Shown here one piece after another: positions 1 through 12,470 of a stretch of DNA of 64,000 nt. Position 1 is the first letter of the stretch, and every line of letters begins with the position of its first letter. Below the pieces are notes generated by a model. The model searched no databases. It was not told where the DNA came from and saw only the letters and a program-made list of their open reading frames with translations. The stretch comes from Acanthacorydalis orientalis (lineage: Eukaryota > Arthropoda > Insecta > Megaloptera > Corydalidae), in the NCBI GenBank assembly GCA_034766995.1, contig CM068314.1:17326201-17390200 (forward strand), written 5' to 3'. A program made the position numbers and the translations under genes.

Positions 1-72
1 TTCCTGCAACTGTAATTCTGAAAGTGAAAGTACTAGTTGAAAATTTTATAGAAAATAAAATTGTTTTATATG

Positions 73-335
73 TGTACTCTCAAAAATGAATTTGTGTTCC
101 CAAGCAAATCACAGAAATTCTCCGAATGCTAAGGCCCAGAAAATGTTAATTCCGTTTTTTTACTCTATTCTTATCACTCTAAGGATCATAGTATTGCCAT
201 CGAAAAATTCAAATTAATAATTAAAAATGGTCGATGATTATTGAACATTTTTGATCAGAAAAAAATACAAGTTGTTTGCAAAATGAAAAAAAATCATTTT
301 TTAAAGTGAATTCGTTCACAAATGCCAAAAGTATA
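73..335. repeat. Palindromic MITE family PM1, copy 1 (degenerate, left arm shortened)
   Basis: The right arm is recognisable: a 'cactctaaggatcatagt' segment, then 'attgaacatttttgatcag', then 'aaagtgaattcgttcaca', in the same order as the other copies of this family. The left arm survives only as about 45 bases around 'aatgaatttgtgttcccaag', so an internal deletion removed most of it. No transposase is present. Element ends are approximate because copies diverge strongly at the outer edge. Confidence 0.6.
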
Positions 336-929
336 TTGGTCCAATTATTTGTTATAAGTTTTAGAATGTTTGTAAGTCTTTTCACATAATGAATTGTTTA
401 TGTGAATATCTGTTATTCTCATAACTTATATTTCTTGGAGAAATACGCAAACTTATTAGTCATTATTACAACTCGTTTTTTTATAATTTGTCTTACAAAT
501 GTAATATTTCAACAAATTTCTTATATTGTACAAATATAATTCAGTATAACAATTAATTTTGTTTTGATTTTCATATACATATTTTGAACAGTATTTATTT
601 TATCAAAAATGATATTGTATGAACAACGTTGTTTAAAAAAGTTATTTATTTGCTGTTATATTTAAAACATGTCTCAAATTAATATTTATTTGCAGTGATT
701 TAATATTAAAAATACTATAAAAAATATTCATGTTGTTAATAATAGCTTTTTTAGATGAATAATAATAAATCTGGTACATGAGTATAAATAATTACATATT
801 AGTACATAACTGCATCAAGTCGCTGACAATGCGTCATGCATATGGTATTTTGTCATATTTCACGGTTAGTTTAAGCTACATCTATTCATTCACTGACTGT
901 TTTACATTTTATCTCTGTGTTTTATGTAT

Positions 930-932
<3 letters not shown>

Positions 933-970
<38 letters not shown>
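933..970. repeat. (TA)n microsatellite
   Basis: Uninterrupted AT dinucleotides, 38 bp, ending at a 'gtacagg' unique edge. Confidence 0.97.
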
Positions 971-975
<5 letters not shown>

Positions 976-1003
976 GGTAGAGTTAATTTACCTTTTAGAA
1001 ATA

Positions 1004-1023
1004 TTTTTTTTTTTAAAAAAAAA
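1004..1023. repeat. T11/A9 palindromic homopolymer pair
   Basis: Eleven T followed directly by nine A. The same arrangement recurs at 5190, 50562 and 51710. Confidence 0.95.
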
Positions 1024-2242
1024 CTTACAAATATAACTAATTGGCGAGTACAAACCACTCACGTTTCTGTATCAAATTACGTAGGCGAAATAATACGAGG
1101 TTTAGAGAGAGTATGTTACTACCAATAATTTTAATTGAATTTCACATAAACTTTTAATTAGGAACTTGTTTTCAAGTCGCTCTCGCAAGAGTGTCAGTAT
1201 TTTGAATATCGGTTGCTTTTAAAATTATATAAACAATTATTTTATATTACATCATGTCTTTTTAAAAACAACTATAAGGTCAATGATTTAATTGGTATAT
1301 TTATATATCATTCGAAAGGTCGAAGATCACAATTCGTTCTGAAATTCGTTTTATCCGTTTATGAAAAATGTTTCTTATCCATCACTTTTATTGAACATTT
1401 CCTGCTGTAGTAATAAATCCTACATTATATTAACACTAATTCAATTCACAGTCTGAATGTTTCATACAGAAACATTTTTTTTTCTAGGAAATAAAATTTT
1501 TAGATATATTATTTCTATAAATAACCTATATTTATTTAATTACTGGTATACTTTTTTATTTTCAACTTAATAATGTTTTAGAATTATTAATTTTATATTT
1601 ATTATACTAATATAAAATACAAATCAGCATGTTTTATATTCACACTTGTAAATGTTCATAAAACGTAAAACTGAGTCATACATATGAGTGAGGTGTTGTA
1701 AAACAAGTTTCAGGAAGTAAATTTCAAAGGAAAGTCCCAAAAACACATTATTTATTAATTCTTTACATCTAAATAATATTGATATTTGTAAAAGTACAAA
1801 TAATGTTCGTTTATCTGTTAATGATATAAAAATAGACGATGATTGAATAATATATTTTAATACACCCACAAGATTATTTCATTCGATATAATAAATTAAA
1901 GATTGTAAATCTACGGAAAGAAATGGATAAACACAAAGTACTAATTATAAACATAAGACGTTCTAAAATCAAAAAAGTTTACTTTCATTGTAACATTTGA
2001 TCTTTGCAAATAGTTATGTTTATTTTTTTATTAACTGCAGCATAAAATGTTATTGCAAATAAATGCAGTTTACAATCATTACAAATTCAACATGACATTT
2101 AAATAATTGATGGATAAATTGCTTTCTAAAATATATTTTTGCACTATCATTATGTTACAAAAAAAAGAGAACTTTTAATATAATGCAGTTTTCGTTTTCT
2201 TTAATAATTTATTCATATTTTTATTGGCAACATAGATATGTC

Positions 2243-2248
<6 letters not shown>

Positions 2249-2309
<61 letters not shown>

Positions 2310-2329
2310 GTGTGTGTGTGTGTGTGTGT
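2249..2329. repeat. Compound (TA)n-(TG)n microsatellite
   Basis: 55 bp of TA, then a short TATG transition, then (TG)10 at 2309-2329. The TA-to-TG change at one edge is typical of several arrays in this window. Confidence 0.97.
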
Positions 2330-3490
2330 CACATGATAATAGAATATAAAAGCAGTAAAAGTAGATGTTGCTTTAACTCTATTCGAATATTTAAATGAAG
2401 CAGATAATTAAAATAAAAAAATTGATAAATTTCGTAGTTGTTTGAAACTAACAAATTAACTCTGTCTTGTTTAATTCTTTAATGTCATAAAATGTTATGA
2501 AACAATACCACCCTGTGCTACTAACCCCTGAAACGGATCAAAGGACTTACACATCTACCACAACACTGTGTTTATGTAACATCTGCATTATCCTTGTCAT
2601 CATAATTGAGTTGCTACATAAACCTCTAGTTTAAACAAGATGCGTACCGTTGGATACATTAGTATTAAATCTATCACATAAACAATGCTAATGAATATTT
2701 TATATTGGTGACATTGATTTATTATTTTAATTTTTACTTTTTGCATTGGCGTTCATACGATAATAATTTTAATAAAAGAGTCCTCTATTATTCGTTGTAA
2801 AATATTAAAGTTCAGTCAGTTCAGTGAAATATTATATTACTTTATTGATTGAAAAAAGTTACTGTATTTAAATATTTTTCTTAAGTTTCAAACTCATACA
2901 AAAATCAGTCTTTTGTTAAAATCATATATTTACATAAGAGAAAAACCGGAACAATGTTGTTAAAGAATAGTAATTAGATTGAAATGTATAATCATTGTAA
3001 TGTATTTCCTTCGGCTACAATAATATTGTATTATTCAGAGTTTTCCACAAATATATACATATATATATTATATATATTAAGAAACGCAGATTCAAGCAAT
3101 AAATATTTAATATCTCGAAAGATTTATTAGTTGATTATTTAAAATTTATGTAGAACAAAAAGAATGTAGAACAAAAACTGTTGGCATATATATATTGAAT
3201 TTATTAGAATTATGTAGAACAAGAAAATACTAGATTGTCGAAGTTGAACATTTGTGGTGGGGATTTTTAATTGATATCTTTTTCTAATAATTGTAATTCT
3301 ATAATTTTAAAACTCTAATGATTGGTTAAAAACTAAAGTTTTTTATTTTCATTCGTCTTGATCATTGATTTGTTAGTTTTTTTCAAAAAAAAATTTTTCT
3401 ATTTTATTCACAGTGCATTTCTTTCCTATTTGATGTTTTTTTCACGATTTTAATTTCTATATAGAAATCGTTCTAGCCCACTTATTACAC

Positions 3491-3584
3491 ATTACCTATT
3501 TTTTATTGGTTTCAAAATAAGGTTCTAAGTCAAATAGAACTAGAAGCTTTTCCTTCCATTTAAAATTAACAAAAAATAGGTAAT
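3491..3584. repeat. Short foldback with inverted ends
   Basis: The left end 'attacctattttttatt' is matched on the opposite strand by 'aacaaaaaataggtaat' at the right end, 16 of 17 positions. The 60-base interior contains a second small inverted pair (gttct...agaac). No coding capacity. It may be a tiny MITE or a chance foldback in AT-rich DNA. Confidence 0.4.
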
Positions 3585-3769
3585 ATCCAAACGTAAACTG
3601 GAGCTTTTATCTAAAAGCAGACAAAAGAAATGCATTACTCTTTTTGGTTAAGGTAGAAAATTATAATAATAGAAAAAACAAATGCGAGAAAAAGATCTAT
3701 ATATGAAAATAAATAAAGACTCATTCAAAATGGTAAAATAAGATAATTAAGAAAGTTGAACAGTCGAAA

Positions 3770-3933
3770 ATTTTCTGTATTTTAGTGCTCTGAGGATGCT
3801 GAAATATCATCATCGAAATGTGAATAAACAACAATCAACTATTGAACATTATTGATCATAATTTTTCTTTGGTTTGTGACAGAGCAAATATTTCATTTAT
3901 GAAAGAAATTTCATCATATTGCTAAAACTGTAC
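3770..3933 (+). repeat. PM1 MITE, copy 2 (right arm only)
   Basis: It contains the family core 'tagtgctctgaggatgct', 'catcatcgaaatgtg', 'aataaacaacaatcaa', 'attgaacattattgatcata' and 'tcatttatgaaag', ending near 'gctaaaactgtacta'. The left arm is missing or unrecognisable. Confidence 0.65.
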
Positions 3934-4339
3934 TATAGTCTTTTCTATAATTTTCTGCTTTAATTTTATTTTTATAGCCATTCTTACCTCAGAAAGATGA
4001 AGTATATAATCTTTAATAAACTTCTCCCAAGTGAGTTGGTCGTTAAAGTATTTTAAGAGACAAGCCAGTTAATAACTATAATTAACACGACGCAATTTTA
4101 AAAAAAACTTCCTATATTTATTATGTATATATTTACGGTTATTGTACTATATTTTATTTATTTCAAATGAAGTAAAAAATGCAAATCGTGCGAGAGAAAA
4201 TTGCAGGAAATTGGTAATCGATGTGTTTATTTATAGTAAAATATTAAAAATCAAAATATTATTTATGTTTATTATTTCCTTGTTCAGGCTATAATTTATA
4301 AATGAATGTGAATTCACTAATATTCCTTCATTCCGTGTG

Positions 4340-4401
<62 letters not shown>

Positions 4402-5356
4402 TGTATGTATGTATTAAAATTATAATAAAAGTGTTTTCAAAAATATAAATAATATATTTGAATATCTCATTAATTATATATAATTTTTTTGTTTTAGATT
4501 CGTGATAAAATAAGGTGAGTTTTATTTTCAAATATTTAATTACGTCTGATATTACTGACCTTCAAAATTAGTTTTATGATTTATATTACTGCTTTAACTT
4601 TATAAATAATAAAATTTATGATATAATTAACGTTTGTCAAGGCTACGCCTCATAAAACACCAGATTAATTATTTGTAGACTCGATTTTTACAACGGCAAT
4701 AATTATTTTTAATGTAATATTTTTTCTCATAATGTATTTTTTATGGAATTAATTTCTGTTCGTCTCCAAAACAAATAGATTGAATACAGATGTGTTTTTA
4801 TTATTATTATTGTGAAGCTATACATAAGTTATTTTTAGAAAATAGCAGTTTTCATATATTAAGTAAAATGATTAATTAATATTATATGTCAATTATGTGA
4901 TATGATTTATAATATTAATATTCATTTTTTATATATGACACTTTGATAACATTGAAAATATCCGTGAATGAAAATATCGATAAAACATGACATAATGTAC
5001 GGCAATGTGTGTTCGGTGATATATTTCATCGAACGCTTATAAATAACGTGAGTATGAATACTGTCCTAAGGCATTAATTTGTATCTGAATAATAATAATG
5101 TTACGGTGTAGTAGATATTTATTACTGAAGATCGTTATAATAATTTTTGAATGTTGCTCATATTAAGATCAGGTTATTAGCATTCATTATTTTTTTTTTT
5201 AAAAAAAAAGAAGAAACATCATTACACTAATGTTTTTTTTTAACTAACAACCTTCACTATATATCATATAATGCTTGTAATTAATTATAAATCGGTCTAT
5301 AAAATAAGAAATGAGCAAGAATTTATTGAGATATTAACAACAGAAAATATTTTATT
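3934..5356. other. AT-rich stretch, no gene seen
   Basis: It contains a 55-bp TA array, a T11/A9 run at 5190-5209, and a slightly GC-richer unique piece at about 4630-4700 that includes 'aaggctacgcctcataaaac'. Nothing else stands out. Confidence 0.6.
4344..4398. repeat. (TA)n microsatellite
   Basis: 55 bp of TA followed by a 'gtctgtatgtatgta' tail. Confidence 0.97.
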
Positions 5357-5364
5357 ATTTGGAA

Positions 5365-5863
5365 CAGTGATGTCGAACTCATATGTGAACACTGGCCACC
5401 AAATTCAGTTTAAGAGAGTCTCCGGGCCGTAGGCAAAAAAGAGACACCTCAAAAAAACTGAACGAGCGACGAAAAAAGGTCTTTTATTTATATTCGAAAA
5501 AAACTCATTTAAATTTTACATTATTTTTTTCTTTAATGAATTTATAAAAATTAAAAAATAAATACATTAATTTTAGATATTATCAAATATTGTAACAAAA
5601 TTTTAAATTATAGAAATTAAAAAAAATAATAATTTTTTTTACTAGAAACTTGACTATTTTATCCATGACGAATATATGAGTGACCAAAGGTGTTCGTTAC
5701 AATACACTACTATAATTTGCAATGTTTTTAACATGTATTTTATATTTTTTTAAATTTCATTTTATTATTTTAATAAAATCAGCTTCATGCGTTGGGTCAC
5801 GGGTCTTATTCAAGAGTGTCGGGGGCCAAATACGGCCCGAGGGCCGCGTGGTCGACACCACTG
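5365..5863. mobile_element. Non-autonomous hAT element with target duplication
   Basis: The left terminus 'cagtgatgtcga' and the right terminus 'tcgacaccactg' are inverted repeats, 11 of 12 positions. The element is flanked by 8-bp direct repeats 'atttggaa' (5357-5364) and 'atttagaa' (5864-5871), the target-site size of hAT transposons. The 499-bp interior is AT-rich with no transposase. Subterminal GC-rich pieces ('gggccgtaggc', 'acggcccgagggccgcg') resemble those of other animal hAT elements. It needs transposase from elsewhere. One mismatch in the duplication suggests an older insertion. Confidence 0.88.
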
Positions 5864-6329
5864 ATTTAGAACGTTTTTTTTATGCAAAATAAAAAGTGTA
5901 TGTAACATATAATTTATTTATGTCCAGTCGTATTAAATATTGAAACAAATATTTTCCTATTTTATAAAACAATATCTGAATTGTATTCGATTTTCTCCAA
6001 AAAAAGCTAACTCATCAACAAAGTGTAAAAGTTTCTACTTTTACATTCATAACATACTTGATGTAATGTTTTCAAAAGTAGCCAATTTCTATGATAAATG
6101 CGTCTGCTTTTAAAATATTTACATGCGAGAATGTCACGAGATTTATTGTTAAAGTTTCAATTGGATAGATCGCAGTTTAAAATGATGAAGGGTTATGAGA
6201 AACATTTCCTATAATGCAAAACTTTTTACTCCACACCACGTCGTAACTATTCATTACAGATTTATGACATCGTTATATTCTCTAGTTGCCATTAAGATCG
6301 ATTGTTTTTTATCGTTTTCTTATACACAC

Positions 6330-6333
<4 letters not shown>

Positions 6334-6375
<42 letters not shown>
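6334..6375. repeat. (TA)n microsatellite
   Basis: 42 bp of TA preceded by 'acacacacaaa'. Confidence 0.97.
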
Positions 6376-6378
<3 letters not shown>

Positions 6379-7977
6379 AACTTTGAAGTTTTTACACTTA
6401 CATCTCATAATAAATATTTGAGTATTCAAACTTTTATTCAATTATGTCCACATCAAATATTTAGTTATCTTTTTTATATCAACTTATAAGATTTAAATAT
6501 TAAATGAATCTGGTCGAATTTTGTTTTTATCTTTGTAAATTTTTTTGAAATATTTACTAATTATTTATTCTAACTCATATAAAAACAATTACTGATTTTT
6601 AATAGTATGCTTTTTTCGGGAATTAAATGTCCAGAACAAATTTCTAATAAACCAATAAATAATTTATATATAAATACAATATGAATGCATATTAAATAAT
6701 ATTAAGAAATAAGAATATGCTTTTACTTTGAACCATTATGCTAATTTATTTTTTATACATTCGTGTAGAAGCATATAAAAAAGTGTTAACTAGTATGTTT
6801 AATCTTTTTTTTGTACTTCTTGAATATTAAGTAGTTATAATTTAACTTACCGTACTAAAAAAAAAAACAGATACTAATAAATTTCTTTGTGTATAATTTT
6901 ATAAAAGGTAATAAAGTTCAATTGTCTGTTTACTTTATAACTTAGAAGTAAACGAACCATTGAAAAACATTTAACAACGATCCAGTACATTTTAATAGAT
7001 TTAATTTTTAAGGATATATTCAAAAGTAACTATTTTTTACATGCTTGTTGTTATATTTTGTGGATGAATTATCCATTCGTCCACAAAACATAATTTTCTG
7101 ATCAAATATGTCCGATAATAGAATATTAATCATTTTGAATATTCGTGTTTGGATAATGAAGTAATCATCCTCAAACCTTAAAGTACAAAAAAGTAAAAAA
7201 AAACAAAATTTTAATGAAAATAAATATTTCCTGAAAATTTTTTAGAAAGAATTAAATTTTTATGAAGTACGTATATTTTCTTATAATTTTATGTAAGTGT
7301 GCAGATAAATGTGATTTATTAAAAAAGTATCGAAAATTCATATATTTTTACTAAGAATACATGTATGTTTTAGAGTAACAGATATATATTTTTAAAAATA
7401 ATTTATCATTATATAAAATATTACATTTCAGTTATAAAAAAAGTATTGTTTCAAATATAATATACTTATATGATTTCGTAGAAAAAGTAAAACAAATACA
7501 AAAATATGAAATCTTGATGAAAAATAGTACTCTATTTAATTTATTTGTGAAAGCTAATATGCAGAAGTAGGTTCAATAATGTGTGTGAAGTATAAAAATA
7601 AAACAAACGAATAAAGTCTGTTCGTTAAAATACGTTATTAAAGTATTTTTTGTCTAAATCCATAAATTCGTACATTTAAAAATATTTATCATTTTATAAG
7701 TTAAAATAAAGCCGAATTACGAAAGAAGAATAAATATAGCGGATAAACGAAACATTAATAAATTTCACTGGATCTTCAATCAATGTTTGCGATACAGTAT
7801 ATGAACAAAAAATGCGATCATATTTACAAAAGATTTATTCCAACGGAAAGGATTGAAACACAACAAATATTTCAACGAAAAACACATATTTAATAATCAA
7901 ATCTTGATTTATATCGGACAAGAAAGAATGTATAAAAGTCACAGGAGAATGAATTGCTGTAAAAATATGAAAAATTA

Positions 7978-8135
7978 CCTCTACGCCTCCGATACGACAT
8001 AAATCTCTGAGCATTTACTCAGACTTAAAAATTAATTAGTGCTCAAAACCCATTCATTTCATGCCGAGAGCTGTGGGGGAAATAATTACCGAATAAAAAA
8101 ACATTATATTTTAAAATCAAATGCCGACCAAGGCA
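7978..8135. other. Unique, compositionally distinct block (possible conserved non-coding DNA)
   Basis: This block is clearly richer in C and G than its flanks and non-repetitive. It includes 'cctctacgcctccgatacga' and 'aaattaattagtgctc', which holds a TTAATTAG homeodomain-type site. No ORF runs through it. Regulatory function is inference only. Confidence 0.3.
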
Positions 8136-8658
8136 GAATGAATATTGTACCAAAAAGAGGCACTGATGAAAGGAATTTTCATATTGCTTTTAGAATATGA
8201 ATATATAAGAATGCTTGATATTAAAAATGGTTTTCATATACTTTTACGGTTATTTTGTTTTTTTATTATATTACATTTTTTTGTACGTAATTACACTTCA
8301 AAATTTTCAAATACGTTGAATATTTATTATTGTTTCATTACGTTTAAAATATATTTTTTTATTAAAACGCTTTATTTAATAAAGAAAAATATATACACTG
8401 TATTACAAAAGAGATATCTCACATTACTGTATTAATCTAAAAATAGTTATGTTTAGAATACATAATATATGAAAAATAATATTACATTTATTCCTTAAAA
8501 ATTTTATACGTTATTAAATTTATTCCTACTACATTAATTGGATTGTATGTTTTTTTACTGTAAAGAATTTAATCAATTTCTAATATATTATCAAAGATTT
8601 TTTACACAATAAATTGAAATGGGTTTACTTATTAAATACATACACATTTTTATGAGCA

Positions 8659-8707
8659 TATATATTGTGTGTGTGTATATATATATATATATACACACAT
8701 ATATATT

Positions 8708-8766
<59 letters not shown>
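8659..8766. repeat. Compound TA/TG/CA microsatellite
   Basis: TA, TG, TA, CA and TA segments in series, with the longest pure TA run at about 8715-8766. Confidence 0.95.
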
Positions 8767-8768
<2 letters not shown>

Positions 8769-9817
8769 ATTATCAAATATACCAGCAGAGCTAAAGGGAC
8801 GCCTACAGAGACCACCCTCTTGACGTCGAAATTGCAGAGAAAAAATTTGTTGCGTTTATGAAAAAAATGCTTTGATGATAATATGATAACCTTGCATGGA
8901 GATGATATTCATTTTACTTTAATATATATATATATATTTATACAAATTCATACTTATATACATCATGTTGTAATGTATTAAATTAATGAAAATATGTTAT
9001 ATTAATATTTTATCATTAAAATTGAATTTTTATAAAGTTTGATTAATTTACAAAGTTTATATTGTAATATTGTTACTTAGTTGTAATACTGTTTGATGTT
9101 ATTAAAAAATATCTTGAGATTTTGTATCGACGTACATAGAGAAAATATTTGCCATTTTTAAATTTCATCCCAAGGGTTTGTTTATTTTATTTATTCTTTT
9201 TATCTTATAATATATTTTATGTAATATCGATTCTTAAGCTAATTAATTTTTTTAAAAATATATTTCATTCCTATCTATTTTATATTCAGCAAATCACAAA
9301 AGATATCTCTTTTATACTACTGTTGAATTGATGTTATTTCTCTTTTTCACTTCTTTTATTTTACAACATGAAATTGGATTTTTTTCTCTTTATAACTTGT
9401 ATATTGATTTTTTTTAGTATTTATTTCTATGCTTAATGTACACAAATATCTAATGTATAAAATTTTAATATTTTTTTATTTTATACACATATTAGCGCAA
9501 AAACGTTTTCTAAGTTTAATTCTTTAAAAAAATATTATGTGGTAAATAACTTTTTATTTCTTTTGTTATTAGTTTTCTGAGAATATTAATTTTGGAAAAT
9601 AAATGTAACTAATTGCTTATTATTTTTTCCCGTGCTTCATAATTAAAATAAAGATAATTTTCTGTTTTACAATTTTGAAATATTTTTAAGAAAATGGTAG
9701 CTACAGTATTCAATTATATAAATAAATATTCAGTTATATAAATAATTATATAAATAATATCAATCATCGAATTCATTCTACAGCAAATAGTATTTCATTT
9801 TCTGTGTGTAGCTTTTT

Positions 9818-10190
9818 TAAACCTGTTGTATTATATTTACTTACACAAATATAATTATTCTCTCACTCTACAAATCACAGTACGAGAATGCCAGTGTTCT
9901 GATCCTAAATGATTATTTGTCATTTTTGATTGTTGTTTATGTGCATTTCGATAGCGATTCCACTATCATCAGAGTGCTAAAGTGCAGAAAAATCTCATTT
10001 TAGTGAATAATCAGATTTTCGTAGTCTAGTGCTCTAAGAATAATAGCATTCATGGTAGAAAAACCAGCTATGAAAAACAATCAATAATCATTCAGTGAAT
10101 AGTTTTTGTTCAGATTTTTTTTATATTTGTAAGATGAAAGAAAAATTCAATTATGAAAGTGAATTTAGCCACAGTTCCAGTACTCTATTG
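9818..10190. repeat. PM1 MITE, copy 3 (both arms, best-preserved palindrome)
   Basis: The left arm (to about 9990) runs 'tcatttttgattgttgttta', 'gtgcatttcgatagcgatt', 'catcagagtgctaaagtgca'. The right arm (from about 10021) gives the reverse complement in reverse order: 'tagtgctctaagaataatag', 'gaaaaacaatcaataatcat', 'aagatgaaagaaaaattcaa', 'gtgaatttagccacagtt'. The two arms could pair into a hairpin of roughly 170 bp per side. There is no coding capacity. Confidence 0.75.
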
Positions 10191-11873
10191 TGACTATTTT
10201 CGTTATTTGCATTCTTTCTATAGAATAAATCAAAAAATATATCAAACTCTTTTGAGGTTTATATGCATACTAGTTTTCAAATATCTTTCAATTTCAAGAG
10301 GCTTTTTCAATTATTGTCGAGTATAAAAATTGTATAAAATAATATTCAATAAATAAAACAATTTTCAAATCAAATATTACCATAAAATAATATTAAAATA
10401 GTATTTGAAAATCTTGACTTTTACAAATAATTGTAACTATTTTTTTAAGTATCTAAATGACATACTTGTACACTAATTACCTTGAAAAATAAAGCCTTAT
10501 TGTTATTAAAAAGTATCTCTATTTAGTTAAATTTTGAAGTTTTTTATTGTGAAATACTGTTTACAATACAGATAAAATAAAGGCTTGTTTATAAAACCTG
10601 ACGTACAGATATGCAATATATTTTGAAGAAGATACAAAATAGGATAATTAATTACGAGGAAATAATATATACGTTAGATAAAATAAAAAGTGGTGAACAC
10701 CATACCTTTTTTGTTTTAAATATGTGTTCTGTAAAATACTAGCGTTTGGCTTTAATACTCTATATCATAATTTCGTATCTGATCTTAAAATATATTACAT
10801 CTTTTTTATATATCATTTGAGAAAAATACGTCGATAATTTCGAATTCATTATAATTTTAAAGATATTTTTTAAAAAAAAATAAAGCCTAATTCTTTTGCT
10901 ATAAAATTAAAGTTTAATACGATTTCGTTTAGAGCAAAAAATATTTTCTAACGTCAATAAGTAATGTACATAAATTAAACCGTTTAATATTGTTTTCTCT
11001 AAACAGATTATCTTATTTTTTCGAATTTCACTTATTACCATTTACGTCTCTACTCTATAATTATAGTTATTTATTTATTGAATCAATCAAAATAAGCAAC
11101 GAAACAAGTATAAATCTAATTTTATCGAGACTTTCCAACGTAGTCATGACTGATTCGATGATTATTAAAATATGCTTTTGATTTATTTCAATTATATATT
11201 GGAGTTTCACAACATCCAATAACAACATTCTTTTTTTAAATCGTAAATACATATTATCTAAAGGGCGACTCTTGCTTATTTATAAAAAGTTATATGACCG
11301 TGCATCGCTACAATGAATTTGATATACATTTTTTTTTTATTCGATTGTTAAACCTGTACGTTTTCGTACGACAGACTTCATTTGTAAAGCACGTAAGCAA
11401 ACGTGTCGTGGTGTAGAAATTCGATAATCAGATCATCGTGTATTCAAAACGTGGTACGCACAAACACGTACGCTTTATAATCAATTAAAAAGAACACAAT
11501 GGAATCTTACAGCCTGTACAAGAGATGAATTTGAACTTGAAACGACACAGAACAATATTTATCACCCAATTCTCTTGAACATAAACCACTTGCAGTGCAG
11601 TGGTGTGTCTGAATAAATTATAAATGTGTTTGACATATTGGTGGAAATAATTTGTGTGCATTTTATGTATTGAAATATGTCTGCAAAAAAATTGAACCAA
11701 TTACGTTTCGTAATATAATATATTGAATCTGGTTATGTTTTTATATTGTATTTGTTAATTTATTTTATCTTATATCTGCGGAAGTATGATTTATATATAT
11801 ATTATTATATATGTTAATATATATGTAATGTTATTATATATGTTAATATATATATGTAATGTTATTATATATG

Positions 11874-11921
<48 letters not shown>

Positions 11922-11934
11922 GGTGTCTATATAT
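10191..11934. other. AT-rich stretch, no gene seen
   Basis: Mostly AT-rich. A mixed-composition unique piece lies at about 11270-11700 with several 'cacgta' or 'acgtg' words and no coding signal. A minisatellite and TA array lie at 11797-11911. Confidence 0.55.
11797..11911. repeat. Minisatellite of about 30 bp units merging into (TA)n
   Basis: The unit 'gttattatatatgttaatat' plus 'atatgtaat' repeats nearly three times between about 11797 and 11877. It then passes into a pure TA array (11878-11911) and a short TG/GGTG tail. Confidence 0.8.
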
Positions 11935-12010
11935 ATACCGTATATCTCAGCGTATAAAGCGACCTTTAAAACCCAAAAAATCAGGGGTTTCTTGAATGCC
12001 CAATACAAAA
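11935..12010 (+). mobile_element. Lone DNA-transposon terminus
   Basis: The sequence 'accgtatatctcagcgtata' followed by 'aagcgacctttaaaaccc' resembles the ends of a group of animal DNA transposons that begin CCGTAT..C.GCGTATAAG.CGACC. That comparison is from memory of such repeats. No matching inverted end was found nearby, so this is a broken copy. The superfamily is not assigned. Confidence 0.4.
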
Positions 12011-12180
12011 ACAGAAACTTTAAAATAACACAAAGAATTTATTGTGTTTATATAGAAATTAAATTCTTTATTTAAAAAAAATAACTTAAACTTTGGTATA
12101 TAACATAAATTCATTGAATAATTCATTTTAATTAGAAAAAAATTAAAAAAAAATATAATACATAGCCATAGTCTGATAGA

Positions 12181-12352
12181 TATTAGGTTGGTGCAGAAAT
12201 ACATTGTTTACGACCAGCATTAGTCAATCGAAGAGGACCAATTCTTCTTTATGACAACGACCACACGTCTCACAAATGACAATGAAAAAATTAAATGAAC
12301 TGGGTTGTGAAATTTTGCCTAACTTACCTTATTCTCCGGACCTGTCTCTGTA
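12181..12352 (+). pseudogene. Mariner remnant: 5' terminal repeat joined to transposase C-terminal half
   Basis: Bases 12181-12208 match a mariner terminal repeat (TTAGGTTGGTGCAGAAAT). The sequence then jumps directly to transposase code: 'VNRRGPILLYDN' (the Asp of the family motif LLHDNARPH), a frameshift, then 'SQMTMKKLNELGCEILPN' and 'LPYSPDLSL' (the third catalytic Asp block, YSPDL). A stop follows at 12350-12352. The helix-turn-helix and first catalytic region are deleted, and the 3' repeat was not found. This copy cannot encode an active enzyme. The family assignment is firm because three conserved blocks occur in the right order. Confidence 0.85.
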
Positions 12353-12414
12353 ATAAATTATTAATAAACTTATTTCTTACATTACTCCTAAATCGTTCTA
12401 TAAAGATAAATATA

Positions 12415-12416
<2 letters not shown>

Positions 12417-12467
<51 letters not shown>
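12417..12467. repeat. (TA)n microsatellite
   Basis: 51 bp of TA flanked on both sides by 'tatagtata'. Confidence 0.97.

Positions 12468-12470
<3 letters not shown>

Larger units (their letters stand above)
336..3769. other. AT-rich stretch, no gene seen
   Basis: It holds two TA arrays (933-970 and 2249-2329), an 11-T/9-A run (1004-1023), a 94-bp foldback (3491-3584), and a relatively GC-richer unique piece at about 2500-2660. ORFs here are short, lack codon bias, and partly read through TA repeats as alternating Tyr-Ile. Confidence 0.6.
5872..9817. other. AT-rich stretch, no gene seen
   Basis: It holds a TA array (6334-6375), a compound array (8659-8766), and two unique pieces of more mixed composition (about 7978-8135 and 8775-8850). 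The ORFs are low-complexity or rich in Phe, Tyr, Ile and Leu, as expected of random AT-rich DNA. Confidence 0.6.

Noticed and set aside
8591..8861. ORFs of alternating Tyr and Ile through TA arrays (here and at many other arrays)
   Set aside because: They translate (TA)n microsatellites. The open frame follows from the repeat having no stop in two of its frames, not from coding.
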